Shown here: positions 54,267 to 62,047 of the stretch, piece after piece
Numbering within the stretch: position 1 is the first letter of the stretch
Layout of the letters: every line of letters starts with the position of its first letter
Origin: an uncultured Sphingobacteriales bacterium
GTDB taxonomy: Bacteria > Bacteroidota > Bacteroidia > Chitinophagales > Chitinophagaceae
Length of the DNA: 62,047 nucleotides
Reading direction: 5' to 3'
Assembly (NCBI GenBank): GCA_937991535.1
Contig: CALKHN010000106.1
Span: 1 to 62,047 of the forward strand
Program-made: the position numbers and the translations under genes
Notes under the pieces: generated by a model
Database searches by the model: none
Seen by the model: only the letters and a program-made list of their open reading frames with translations
Told to the model about the DNA's origin: nothing

Positions 54267-56609
54267 ATGGCAAAGAATTTATTGATAGTGGAGTCACCGG
54301 CAAAGGCAAAAACCATTGAAAAGATCCTCGGCGAAGATTTTGAGGTTAAAAGCTGCTATGGACATATCCGCGACCTGGAGAAGAATGATATGGGCATAGA
54401 TGTTAACAATCATTTTGAACCCCGTTACATTATCCCGGAAGAAAAAGAGAAAGTAGTTAAAGAACTAAAAAGCCTGGCAAAGAAAAGTGATGAAGTATGG
54501 CTGGCAACGGATGAGGACCGTGAAGGAGAAGCCATAAGCTGGCATTTATGTGAAGTGCTGGGACTGGATCCTGCAAAAACCAAGCGGATTGTTTTTCATG
54601 AGATAACCAAACCTGCGATCCGGGCCGCCGTTCAATCGCCACGCACATTGGATATGAACTTAGTAAATGCCCAGCAGGCACGCCGCATTTTAGACAGGAT
54701 CGTAGGATTTGAATTGTCGCCGGTGCTCTGGCGCAAAATGAGCATGCGCAATAACCTCAGCGCCGGCCGGGTACAAAGTGTAGCTGTACGTTTAATTGCC
54801 GAAAGAGAAAGGGAGATCAATGCTTTCAAAAGCATCAGTACCTTTAAGGTAGAAGCCTTATTTGCCGCTAAAGATATCAGCAACAAGCCCGTAACGTTTA
54901 AAGCGGAGGGCAACCGGTATTCCGGCGCCGAAGATGCGGTAAGTTTTTTGCAGGCCTGTGTTGGCGCAAAATATACAGTAAGGGATATACAGATAAAACC
55001 GGCCAAAAAGTCGCCTGCCGCTCCTTTTACCACTTCTACCCTGCAGCAGGAAGCCTCACGAAAATTAGGCTATTCGGTAAGCCGGACGATGTTGCTGGCG
55101 CAGAAACTGTATGAAAACGGGCATATTACTTATATGCGTACCGACAGCGTTAGCCTGAGTGAAACAGCGGTAAACGATATTTCAGCTAAAATTAAATCGC
55201 AGTACGGTAAGCAATATGTGCAGGTGCGGAAATTCAAAAATAAAAACGAATCGGCACAGGAAGCGCATGAAGCCATTCGCCCTACCGCAATGGAAACACT
55301 CGCTGTTGACGATGCGGATTGCCGCAAGTTGTACGAACTGATATGGAAACGCACCATGGCCAGCCAGATGGCAGACGCTGAACTCGAAAAAACCATAGCA
55401 AAAATCAATATCTCAACCAATAAAGAAGACCTTACCGCACAGGGTGAAGTGCTGAAGTTTGAAGGATTTTTAAAAGTATACCGCGAAGACAGGGATGAAG
55501 AGGATATAAATGAAGATGAAACTACAGAAGGTATGCTGCCACCCTTAGAAGTAAATCAACAGGTAGAATTCAGGGAAATGAAAGCTGTTGAACGGTTTTC
55601 GAGACCCGCACCGCGCTTTACTGAAGCTTCACTGGTAAAAAAATTAGAAGAGCTGGGCATTGGACGCCCTTCTACCTATGCGCCCACCATCTCCACCATT
55701 TTAAAACGCGGGTATGTTGAGAAAAGAGATAAAGAAGGTGTTAAAAGAGATTATCGCATAATGCTGCTCAAAGCGGATAAAATAACAAAACTTACTGAAC
55801 AGGAAACATCAGGTGCAGAAAAATCCAAGCTTTTTCCAACCGATCTCGGACTTGTTGTAACAGATTTTTTGAAACAGTATTTTGACGACATCATGGATTA
55901 TGGTTTTACGGCCAGGATTGAAGAGGAGTTTGATGAAGTAGCACAGGGTAAAATAAAGTGGAACAAAATGCTGGGCGATTTTTATGCCCCTTTTAAAAAA
56001 GATGTAGAGAATACGATTGAAAAGGCCGAACGAATTAAGGGTGAAAGGGAATTAGGTGTTGACCCGCTGAGCGGCAAGCCAGTAATTGCCCGTATGGGAC
56101 GCTATGGCCCCATGGTTCAGATTGGCAGTACGGAAGATGAAGAGAAACCCCGGTTTGCCAAATTAAAAGCTACCCAAAGCATTGAAACCATATCGCTGGA
56201 AGAAGCTATAGATCTGTTCAAACTGCCACGGAACATAGGTAAATTTGAAGATACCGACGTAACCGTAAGTATTGGAAAGTTCGGACCATATATAGCACAC
56301 GATAAAAAATTCTATTCGCTAAGCAAAGAATTCGATCCTTATAGCATAACACTGGAAGAAGCCACCCCTATTATTGTTGAAAAAAGAAAGGCCAAAGCGG
56401 AAAGAACCATTAAGGTTTTTGAAAAAGAAAAAATACAGGTTTTACGCGGACCTTACGGCCCTTACCTGAAGCAGGGATTGCGTAATTATAAGCTCAGCAA
56501 AGAACAACAGGAAAGAGCTGCGGATATTACAATTGAAGAAGCCCTTAAAACAATAGAGGAACTTAAGGCCAACCCGCCGAAGAAAACGGCAAGGAAGAAA
56601 AAAGCATAA
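54267..56609 (+). CDS. topA: DNA topoisomerase I
   Basis: Type IA topoisomerase that relaxes negative supercoils. Toprim: LLIVESPAKAKTIEKILG (5-22) and WLATDEDREGEAISWH (78-93). The catalytic Tyr is Y289 in ITYMRTDSV. The C-terminal repeats (GVDPLSGKPVIARMGRYGPM, TVSIGKFGPYIAHDKKFYSL, VLRGPYGPYLKQGL) replace the zinc ribbons of E. coli TopA, as is usual in Bacteroidota. 780 residues, with a lysine-rich tail. Confidence 0.97.
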   Translation: MAKNLLIVESPAKAKTIEKILGEDFEVKSCYGHIRDLEKNDMGIDVNNHFEPRYIIPEEKEKVVKELKSLAKKSDEVWLATDEDREGEAISWHLCEVLGLDPAKTKRIVFHEITKPAIRAAVQSPRTLDMNLVNAQQARRILDRIVGFELSPVLWRKMSMRNNLSAGRVQSVAVRLIAEREREINAFKSISTFKVEALFAAKDISNKPVTFKAEGNRYSGAEDAVSFLQACVGAKYTVRDIQIKPAKKSPAAPFTTSTLQQEASRKLGYSVSRTMLLAQKLYENGHITYMRTDSVSLSETAVNDISAKIKSQYGKQYVQVRKFKNKNESAQEAHEAIRPTAMETLAVDDADCRKLYELIWKRTMASQMADAELEKTIAKINISTNKEDLTAQGEVLKFEGFLKVYREDRDEEDINEDETTEGMLPPLEVNQQVEFREMKAVERFSRPAPRFTEASLVKKLEELGIGRPSTYAPTISTILKRGYVEKRDKEGVKRDYRIMLLKADKITKLTEQETSGAEKSKLFPTDLGLVVTDFLKQYFDDIMDYGFTARIEEEFDEVAQGKIKWNKMLGDFYAPFKKDVENTIEKAERIKGERELGVDPLSGKPVIARMGRYGPMVQIGSTEDEEKPRFAKLKATQSIETISLEEAIDLFKLPRNIGKFEDTDVTVSIGKFGPYIAHDKKFYSLSKEFDPYSITLEEATPIIVEKRKAKAERTIKVFEKEKIQVLRGPYGPYLKQGLRNYKLSKEQQERAADITIEEALKTIEELKANPPKKTARKKKA

Positions 56610-56625
56610 TTCGGGCTAATGTTAT

Positions 56626-56633
56626 TATTTTTG
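56626..56633 (+). promoter_or_regulatory. -7 box at the ABC permease start
   Basis: TATTTTTG matches TAnnTTTG and ends 4 bases before the ATG at 56638, implying a leaderless or very short-leader mRNA. No -33 TTTG at the right distance. Confidence 0.4.
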
Positions 56634-56637
56634 GTAT

Positions 56638-57897
56638 ATGCTTAAGACGCTCCAGATATTAGGCGCCAGTTTTCGGTTGGCCTGGCAGGAATTAAGAAAT
56701 AATAAATTACGCACGTTCCTCTCATTATTTGGAGTAACCATTGGTATCTTTTGTATAATAGGCGTACTAACTACCGTTGACAGCCTTGAAAAAAATATCA
56801 AAGAAGGAATCAGCAGTTTAGGCACTAATACCATTTACATTGACAAATGGGATTATACCGGAGGCGGTGATGGCGAATATCCCTGGTGGAAATATATAAA
56901 ACGTCCTTCTCCCAAATACGATGAAATGCGTTTCATTCGTGCTAAAACCAATGCCATCGACAATATGGCTTTTACACTCCAGGTTCAGGGACAAAATGTA
57001 ATACATGAAAAAGACATGATCCAGAATGTTGCTTTGTACGGCGTAACCGAAGAATTTAATTCCATTCAACCCTTTGAAGTTCAATACGGACGTTATCTTA
57101 CCTTGTCGGATATGGAAAGAGGATCGGCAAACGCTGTAATGGGTTATGAAAATGCTGCCAAGCTTTTTGGTTCTGCCGAAAGAGCATTGGGTAAAACAAT
57201 AACCATAAGAAACAAAAGAATAAACGTTGTAGGTGTAATTAAAAAACAAGGGAAAAGCTTATTGGTAAGCGGGTGGAATTTTGATGACTGTGTAATATTA
57301 TCTTACCGGTTCTTCAGAACCATATTTGAAGAGCGATACTCGAACCCCACCATTATGGTACAGGGTAAACCCAATGTAACAACAGAAGCATTCAAAGATG
57401 AACTTCGGGGAACGCTAAGGGCGGTTCACCGCTTAAGTCCCGGAACAGAAGACGATTTTTCATTAAATGCAGTAAGCGATTTCAGCGATGCAGTTACCAA
57501 CCTATTTTCCAGTGTAAAACTTGGCGGATGGCTGATAGGCTTATTAAGCCTGATAGTGGGTGCTTTTGGAATTGCCAATATTATGTTTGTAACGGTAAGA
57601 GAGCGAACACCAATAATAGGGTTAAAGAAAGCTATTGGCGCCAAAAGCAGGACCATTTTATCAGAATTCCTGCTGGAATCGGCGTTTATCTGTTTCGTTG
57701 GCGGCGCCATTGGCCTGGTACTGGTGTTTTTAATGGCACAGCTTTTGAGCGGTCCACTGAATTTTAATGTATATATCTCTTATAACATTTTGGCACTTGC
57801 CGTAACCATTTGTATTGCCATTGGCGTGTTGGCCGGAATAATTCCGGCCACCATAGCGGCCCGTATGGATCCTGTGGTGGCTATACGGTCAAAATGA
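56638..57897 (+). CDS. ABC transporter permease, MacB/FtsX type
   Basis: 419 residues: one N-terminal helix (FLSLFGVTIGIFCIIGVLTTVDS), a large periplasmic domain (about 50-270), then three helices with LGGWLIGLLSLIVGAFGIANI and VTVRERTPIIGLKKAIGAKS, ending AARMDPVVAIRSK. This is the MacB_PCD plus FtsX layout. The ATPase partner is not adjacent. It begins 28 bases after topA but has its own -7 box. Likely exports or remodels envelope molecules; cargo unknown. Confidence 0.88.
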   Translation: MLKTLQILGASFRLAWQELRNNKLRTFLSLFGVTIGIFCIIGVLTTVDSLEKNIKEGISSLGTNTIYIDKWDYTGGGDGEYPWWKYIKRPSPKYDEMRFIRAKTNAIDNMAFTLQVQGQNVIHEKDMIQNVALYGVTEEFNSIQPFEVQYGRYLTLSDMERGSANAVMGYENAAKLFGSAERALGKTITIRNKRINVVGVIKKQGKSLLVSGWNFDDCVILSYRFFRTIFEERYSNPTIMVQGKPNVTTEAFKDELRGTLRAVHRLSPGTEDDFSLNAVSDFSDAVTNLFSSVKLGGWLIGLLSLIVGAFGIANIMFVTVRERTPIIGLKKAIGAKSRTILSEFLLESAFICFVGGAIGLVLVFLMAQLLSGPLNFNVYISYNILALAVTICIAIGVLAGIIPATIAARMDPVVAIRSK

Positions 57898-57944
57898 ATT
57901 GTTTTTAGCCCAACCTTGCCAGCCTATTTATAGTTTTTTGCGTT

Positions 57945-57985
57945 AGGGTATACCATTATTATACTATTGTTATACTATAGTTAAG
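57945..57985 (+). repeat. short tandem AT-rich repeat in an intergenic gap
   Basis: TTATACTAT occurs twice in direct orientation with 12-base spacing (near 57958 and 57970), with a third partial copy. It lies upstream of the small exported protein gene. It may simply be AT-rich sequence; no regulator can be named. Confidence 0.3.
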
Positions 57986-58037
57986 TTTTTTTCGTTATCA
58001 GAACAAGACCATTTTAAAATGACATTAAAATTATCCT

Positions 58038-58355
58038 ATGATAAAATTTTTATACGTAGTGTCGCTTGGCATTACATCATTTCTTTTATTTATTTTTTCT
58101 ACGGAAAAGGATGACTTTGTGTGTAATAATCAGACTTCGGGAAAAATAGAACTTATTACAGATTCGTCCGGTAGTTATTTGGGCATAATAACTGAGCGCA
58201 ATAAAATATTGCAGCCTTCGTCTATGAGTGAAGATATTATACTGGCCGCCGGTCAAAAGGTTACGGTTTGTTATAATGTGGATTCTTCAAAATATACTCC
58301 GACATCTGTTTCTATACCGGTTAGTATAAAATCAATCAGCTACGTAGAGCAATAG
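58038..58355 (+). CDS. small exported hypothetical protein
   Basis: 105 residues: N-terminal hydrophobic segment (LYVVSLGITSFLLFIFS) followed by a beta-rich extracytoplasmic domain with two Cys (VCNNQ and VCYNV) that could form a disulfide. No family recognised. It lies alone between the permease and tsaD; a weak promoter-like AT-rich region precedes it. Confidence 0.6.
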   Translation: MIKFLYVVSLGITSFLLFIFSTEKDDFVCNNQTSGKIELITDSSGSYLGIITERNKILQPSSMSEDIILAAGQKVTVCYNVDSSKYTPTSVSIPVSIKSISYVEQ

Positions 58356-58396
58356 ACCGATGCCTTTTATTAGCGCTGAATAGTTGCATAATCCAT

Positions 58397-58404
58397 TATT
58401 TTTG
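58397..58404 (+). promoter_or_regulatory. -7 box at the tsaD start
   Basis: TATTTTTG ends 3 bases before the tsaD ATG at 58408, implying a leaderless or nearly leaderless mRNA. No TTTG at -33. Confidence 0.45.
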
Positions 58405-58407
58405 CAC

Positions 58408-59466
58408 ATGCAAAAAGTTACCGGTGATATTTCCATCCTGGCTATTGAATCCTCATGCGATGAGACTTCCGCAAGTATTTGTTTGAATGGAAAAATACTT
58501 TCCAATATTATCGCCTCTCAAAAAGTACATGAACAATACGGTGGCGTAGTGCCTGAACTGGCGTCAAGAGCGCATATGCAAAACATAGTGCCGGTAACGG
58601 ATACGGCAATACATGAAGCCGGACACCGCCTGGAGGAGATGGATGCCATTGCGTTTACGCAATCGCCCGGTTTGATCGGCTCGTTGCTGGTAGGATCGCA
58701 GTTCGCCAAATCATTGGCACTGGCCTTAAACAAACCATTAATTGCTGTGCATCATATGCAGGCACATGTACTGTCTAATTTAATTGATGACCCCAAACCT
58801 TCCTTCCCGTTTTTATGTTTAACCGTAAGCGGCGGACATACACAGATCGTTTTGTGCAAATCGCCCCTGCAAATGGAAGTAATAGGTGAAACCATAGATG
58901 ATGCAGCAGGAGAAGCTTTTGATAAATCGGCTAAATTATTGGGACTTCCTTACCCTGGTGGTCCATTAATTGATCAATATGCAAAAAAAGGAGATTCCAA
59001 ACGATTCCCGTTTCCTGAACCTCAGATACCAGGTTTTAACTTCAGCTTCAGCGGGGTTAAAACAGCTATTTTATATTTTTTACAAAATGCCGGGAAAAGC
59101 TATGTTTTTAAAGAAATATTTTCATCTACTGAAGCAGAAAGAAAATCATTCATTGACGACAACCTTGCAGACATCTGCGCTTCCATACAGGCCCGCATCG
59201 TTTCCATTTTATTGAATAAGCTTAAAAAAGCAGCCATTACAACCGGCGTTAAAAATATTTGTCTGGCCGGGGGCGTATCAGCCAACAGCGGCTTGCGCAG
59301 GGCGTTTAAAGAGATGGGAGAAAAGCAACACTGGAATACGTTTATCCCTGCATTTGAATACTGCACCGATAATGCCGCCATGATCGCTATTACCGCGTAT
59401 TATAAATACCTGTCAAAAGATTTTGCAGATCTGTCTGTAACCGCAAATGCAAGGGCAGAATGGTGA
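58408..59466 (+). CDS. tsaD: tRNA threonylcarbamoyltransferase TsaD
   Basis: Catalytic subunit that attaches threonylcarbamoyl to A37 of tRNAs reading ANN codons. Seen: ILAIESSCDETSASI (about 9-23), the iron-binding H-x3-H in AVHHMQAHVLSN, VSGGHTQIVL (ATP loop), and LAGGVSANSGLR. 352 residues from the ATG at 58408; the frame is open 8 codons earlier from a TTG, which is less likely. Convergent with der. Confidence 0.95.
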   Translation: MQKVTGDISILAIESSCDETSASICLNGKILSNIIASQKVHEQYGGVVPELASRAHMQNIVPVTDTAIHEAGHRLEEMDAIAFTQSPGLIGSLLVGSQFAKSLALALNKPLIAVHHMQAHVLSNLIDDPKPSFPFLCLTVSGGHTQIVLCKSPLQMEVIGETIDDAAGEAFDKSAKLLGLPYPGGPLIDQYAKKGDSKRFPFPEPQIPGFNFSFSGVKTAILYFLQNAGKSYVFKEIFSSTEAERKSFIDDNLADICASIQARIVSILLNKLKKAAITTGVKNICLAGGVSANSGLRRAFKEMGEKQHWNTFIPAFEYCTDNAAMIAITAYYKYLSKDFADLSVTANARAEW

Positions 59467-59495
59467 ATGATGTTCAGAAGATTCTACGTGGTTAT

Positions 59496-60809
59496 CTATT
59501 TCTTTCTGAAAAACACCCGTACCGGCACTCCTTTAAAATCAAAATTTGCCCTTAGCTGGTTTTCTAAATAATTTTTGTAGGGTTGTTTGATATCATCGGG
59601 GTAATTACAGAAAAATGCGAAACTGGGTACAGCCGTGGGTAACTGGGTTACATATTTTATTTTGATCGCGTTGCCCCTTACAACCGGTGCATGGTAAGCT
59701 GCCACGGCTTTCAGCATCACTTCATTAAGCCTGGAGGTGGGCACTTTGCGCAGCCGGTTTTCATATACCTGCAGTGCGGTTTCAATTACTTTAAAGATGC
59801 GGAGCTTATCTTTTACCGAAATAAACAATACCGGCACATCTGTAAACGGAGCTAAGCGATTCTTTAATTCTTTTTCATAATCCCTTGCCGTATGCGTGGC
59901 TTTTTCGATAAGATCCCATTTGTTCACCAGCAATACAATGCCTTTTCCTTTGCGCACTGCCAGAGAGAAAATATTAATATCCTGCGCCGTAATGCCTTTG
60001 GTAGCATCCAGCAACAGCAAACATACATCCGCTTCATCCAGCGCCTTTATGGCCCTGATCACAGAATAAAACTCAAGGTCTTCCTCTACTTTATTCTTTC
60101 GTCTTATTCCCGCAGTATCAATCAATATAAATTCCTTCTGAAATAAATTGTAATGGGTATGAATGGTATCTCTTGTAGTGCCGGCAATATCGCTTACAAT
60201 CGTGCGCTCCTCGCCCACCAAAGCATTCAGGAGAGATGATTTTCCCACATTGGGCTGACCTATAATCGCAAATTTAGGCAGCGCGTTTTTATCACCCGCA
60301 ACGTCTTCATCCACATCCGGTATCAGTTTCACCAGGTCGTCCAGCAGTTCACCTGTGCCGCTGCCGCTGATGCTGGAAAGGAAATGAATATGTTCAAAAC
60401 CCATACTGTAAAACTCCGTAGCATCGAGCATACGCTCCGGGTTGTCTACTTTGTTCACCACGAGGAACACCGGTTTTTTTGACTCTCGCAACATATCAAC
60501 CATGGCTTCATCCAGCGCGGTAATACCGGTTGCCGCATCACACATAAAGATGATCGCATTGGCTTCGTTTATGGCAATGCTCACCTGCTTGCGAATCTCT
60601 GTTTCAAAAACATCCGCACTATCGTGTACAAAACCACCCGTATCTATAAGGTTAAAGCTTTTGCCATTCCACTCAGCAACACCATATTGCCGGTCGCGCG
60701 TAACACCGCTGATATTATCTACAATGGCTTTCCTTTCTTCAAGCATACGATTAAAGAAAGTACTTTTACCAACGTTCGGTCTTCCTGTTATTGCTACTGT
60801 AAAACTCAT
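59496..60809 (-). CDS. der: ribosome-associated GTPase Der (EngA)
   Basis: 50S assembly GTPase with two G domains in tandem: first GRPNVGKST (8-16) with DTGGF and NKVD; second GQPNVGKSSL (about 184-193) with DTAGIRRK and NKWD; then a KH-like C-terminal domain (NAIKIKYVTQLPTAVPSFAF). 437 residues, standard. It is downstream of era, with an 85-base hairpin-forming repeat between them, so the two may be co-transcribed or separated there. Confidence 0.97.
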   Translation of the reverse strand: MSFTVAITGRPNVGKSTFFNRMLEERKAIVDNISGVTRDRQYGVAEWNGKSFNLIDTGGFVHDSADVFETEIRKQVSIAINEANAIIFMCDAATGITALDEAMVDMLRESKKPVFLVVNKVDNPERMLDATEFYSMGFEHIHFLSSISGSGTGELLDDLVKLIPDVDEDVAGDKNALPKFAIIGQPNVGKSSLLNALVGEERTIVSDIAGTTRDTIHTHYNLFQKEFILIDTAGIRRKNKVEEDLEFYSVIRAIKALDEADVCLLLLDATKGITAQDINIFSLAVRKGKGIVLLVNKWDLIEKATHTARDYEKELKNRLAPFTDVPVLFISVKDKLRIFKVIETALQVYENRLRKVPTSRLNEVMLKAVAAYHAPVVRGNAIKIKYVTQLPTAVPSFAFFCNYPDDIKQPYKNYLENQLRANFDFKGVPVRVFFRKK

Positions 60810-60815
60810 AAATAA

Positions 60816-60893
60816 TTCAGGTTGCAGGTCTCAGGTTGCAGGTTGCAGGGTTCAGGGTATTTCCCTGTAACTTGTACCTTGCAACCTGTATAT
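60816..60893. repeat. GGTTGCAGG-family palindromic repeat between der and era
   Basis: GGTTGCAGG-type units (GGTTGCAGGTCTCAGG, TTGCAGGTTGCAGGG) on the left and the inverted CCCTGTAACTTGTACC, TTGCAACCTG on the right form a long imperfect hairpin. Same core as the palindrome at 6919-6952. It fills the whole der-era gap. Confidence 0.55.
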
Positions 60894-60894
60894 C

Positions 60895-61761
60895 CTAATA
60901 CCCATACTCCTTTAAATGTATATCATTGTCTCTCCATTTGGGCCGCACTTTCACAAATAATTCGAGGAATACTTTACTGTCCAGGAATTTTTCTATCTCC
61001 TGCCGCGCTGTTGTTCCGATTTGCCGGATCATTTTCCCTTTTTCTCCCAGAACAATGGCTTTCTGCGATTCGCGGTGAACAATAATCTCCGCCGTTATTT
61101 TAACTAAACTAATTTTTTCTTTAAACTCCCGTACTACCACTGCCGTATGATATGGTATTTCATCCTGGAAGAGATCGAATATTTTTTCACGTATCATTTC
61201 ACCCACAAAAAAGCGGGTAGGCAAATCCGTTAAATCATCTCCGTCATAAAAAGGCTCACCTTCCGGCAAAAATTCCAGTATAGCATTAAGCAGACCATCC
61301 GTATTTATTTTTTTAAGCGCCGAAACAGCAATTGTTTTTTTACAGTAGGGTCTTGCGCCGAAAAATTCCGATACCTGCTTTATTTTGTCTTGCTGCACAC
61401 GGTCAATCTTATTCAGCACCACAAACGCGGGAACTTTTAGTCTGAGCCCAGAGAAAATATTGTCTGCCTCTTCAGGGTCCTCATTTACATCTGTCAAAAG
61501 CAATGCAAGATCAGCATCTTCCAAGCTGCTTTTTACGGAATGCATCATCTTTTCGTGCAATTTATACCGGGGCTCTATGATGCCGGGTGTATCGGAAAAA
61601 ATAACCTGGTAGTCTTTGCTGTTCAAAAAACCTTTGATGCGATGGCGGGTGGTTTGTACTTTGGGCGACACAATCGCCAGCTTCTCCCCAATGAGCGCAT
61701 TGAGCAGTGTGCTTTTGCCGGCATTGGGTTTACCAAAGATATTTACAAATCCAACTTTCAT
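60895..61761 (-). CDS. era: ribosome-assembly GTPase Era
   Basis: Binds 16S rRNA during 30S maturation. G1 FGKPNAGKSTLL (9-20), DTPGI, NKID, and the C-terminal KH domain VLGEKGKMIRQIGTTARQEI (about 240-259) are all present. 288 residues from the ATG at 61761; the frame is open to 61896, but that part crosses the divergent promoters and reads poorly. Its -7 box is TACCTTTG at plus 61779-61786. Confidence 0.96.
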   Translation of the reverse strand: MKVGFVNIFGKPNAGKSTLLNALIGEKLAIVSPKVQTTRHRIKGFLNSKDYQVIFSDTPGIIEPRYKLHEKMMHSVKSSLEDADLALLLTDVNEDPEEADNIFSGLRLKVPAFVVLNKIDRVQQDKIKQVSEFFGARPYCKKTIAVSALKKINTDGLLNAILEFLPEGEPFYDGDDLTDLPTRFFVGEMIREKIFDLFQDEIPYHTAVVVREFKEKISLVKITAEIIVHRESQKAIVLGEKGKMIRQIGTTARQEIEKFLDSKVFLELFVKVRPKWRDNDIHLKEYGY

Positions 61762-61778
61762 CCGCCTAAAAATTCCAG

Positions 61779-61786
61779 CAAAGGTA
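61779..61786 (-). promoter_or_regulatory. candidate -7 box for era
   Basis: Minus-strand TACCTTTG, 17 bases before the era ATG. A -33 TTTG at proper spacing is not seen. Confidence 0.4.
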
Positions 61787-61802
61787 ATTGAAACAAAAAT
61801 TG

Positions 61803-61834
61803 TTTGGCTAATAAAATACATACACTTACCTTTG
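61803..61834 (+). promoter_or_regulatory. strong promoter reading into the tRNA-like repeat array
   Basis: TTTG (61803-61806), a 20-base spacer, TACCTTTG (61827-61834): a full match. It is divergent from era and no protein gene follows; the next feature is the 74-bp repeat array, starting 86 bases later. It therefore probably makes a non-coding transcript. Confidence 0.7.
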
Positions 61835-61920
61835 CGCCTCCTTATTACTGCAGCGGATGAGTGAACTGAGATTTTAACAGTATGCGGGAATAGCAAGTTC
61901 AGAAATTTTATTACTTTAAT

Positions 61921-61994
61921 ATCGCGAGGTAGAGCAGTCCGCCGCGGCGGATCGGGCTCATAACCACGAAAGTTCTAAAAAATATTAAATTTAT
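61921..61994 (+). repeat. tRNA-fMet-like 74-bp tandem repeat, unit 1
   Basis: The part at 61923-61973 resembles the 5' half of an initiator tRNA: acceptor-like CGCGAGG, TA, D-stem start GAGC, then CGGGCTCATAACC with a CAT anticodon loop (CAT at 61959-61961). The D-arm is replaced by the perfect palindrome TCCGCCGCGGCGGA (61938-61951). The anticodon stem is disturbed by an extra A (AACCACG instead of AACCCG). No T-arm and no 3' acceptor strand follow; instead an AT-rich spacer (TCTAAAAAATATTAAATTTA) leads to unit 2. Not a functional tRNA as it stands. Confidence 0.75.
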
Positions 61995-62047
61995 ATCGCG
62001 AGGTAGAGCAGTCCGCCGCGGCGGATCGGGCTCATAACCACGAAAGT
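61995..62047 (+). repeat. tRNA-fMet-like tandem repeat, unit 2, cut by the window edge
   Basis: Identical to unit 1 over all 55 bases available (61993-62047 against 61919-61973). Palindrome at 62012-62025, CAT at 62033-62035. The window stops exactly where the tRNA-like part of unit 1 ends, so further units may follow. Confidence 0.75.

Noticed and set aside
61923..61973. Functional tRNA-Met
   Set aside because: No T-arm, no 3' acceptor strand, D-arm replaced and anticodon stem disturbed.
61921..62047. Array as CRISPR
   Set aside because: The units are full-length identical 74-bp tandem copies with an AT spacer that is only seen once; no short repeat with different spacers and no cas genes.

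Overview
The window (about 42% GC by eye) looks like a chromosomal segment of a Bacteroidota bacterium, most likely Chitinophagaceae-like. Support: the Bacteroidota primary-sigma promoter form (TTTG, 19-20 bases, then TAnnTTTG) occurs upstream of several genes; there is type B L31, an MqnA menaquinone enzyme, the Bacteroidota-type GlmU-like protein, an OstA/LptD envelope set and DUF2851, DUF3500 and DUF4256 proteins. Most genes are ordinary housekeeping genes; accessory DNA is limited.

Layout. 1-2.7 kb: a broken metallophosphoesterase at the left edge, a decayed ORF, and a lipoprotein gamma-glutamyltransferase. 2.7-12.9 kb: secreted M14 peptidase, RF3, AIM24-like protein, zinc-less sirtuin, saccharopine dehydrogenase-like protein, GyrA. 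12.9-20 kb: TPR protein, DUF3500 protein, a self-regulated ArsR/SRPBCC/DoxX operon, a truncated YdeI protein, glutathione peroxidase, DUF4256 protein, an SDR remnant, an orphan PD-(D/E)XK-like protein and small proteins. 20-22 kb: two DNA glycosylases (AlkA-like and Ung) around a tRNA-Arg(UCU). 22-32.4 kb: an envelope block: PlsC, LptD, amidase, MCE protein, OstA/LptA-like protein, glycosyltransferase, flippase. 32.4-49.3 kb: TpiA, GlmU-like, L31, TerC, MqnA, PurB, EVE protein, LutA-like protein, RibH, TPR membrane protein, PdhA, RecF, CysM/CysE, desaturase, LipA, OsmC and DUF2851 protein. 49.5-50.9 kb: one complete IS4-family insertion sequence. 50.9-61.8 kb: Maf, UbiA-type prenyltransferase, DUF2520 protein, hydrolase, TopA, ABC permease, TsaD, Der and Era.

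The most unusual feature is at the right edge. A well-formed promoter divergent from era points into two identical copies of a 74-bp tandem unit. Each unit resembles the 5' part of initiator tRNA-Met, including the CAT anticodon loop, but the D-arm region is replaced by a 14-bp perfect GC palindrome and the 3' half of the tRNA is missing. The window stops inside this array, so its length and an assembly artefact both remain open. Other points of interest are dispersed intergenic repeats, start codons lying almost on top of -7 boxes (including a TTG start for recF), a palindromic operator over the arsR promoter, and internal copies of the terminal-repeat core inside the IS4 transposase gene.
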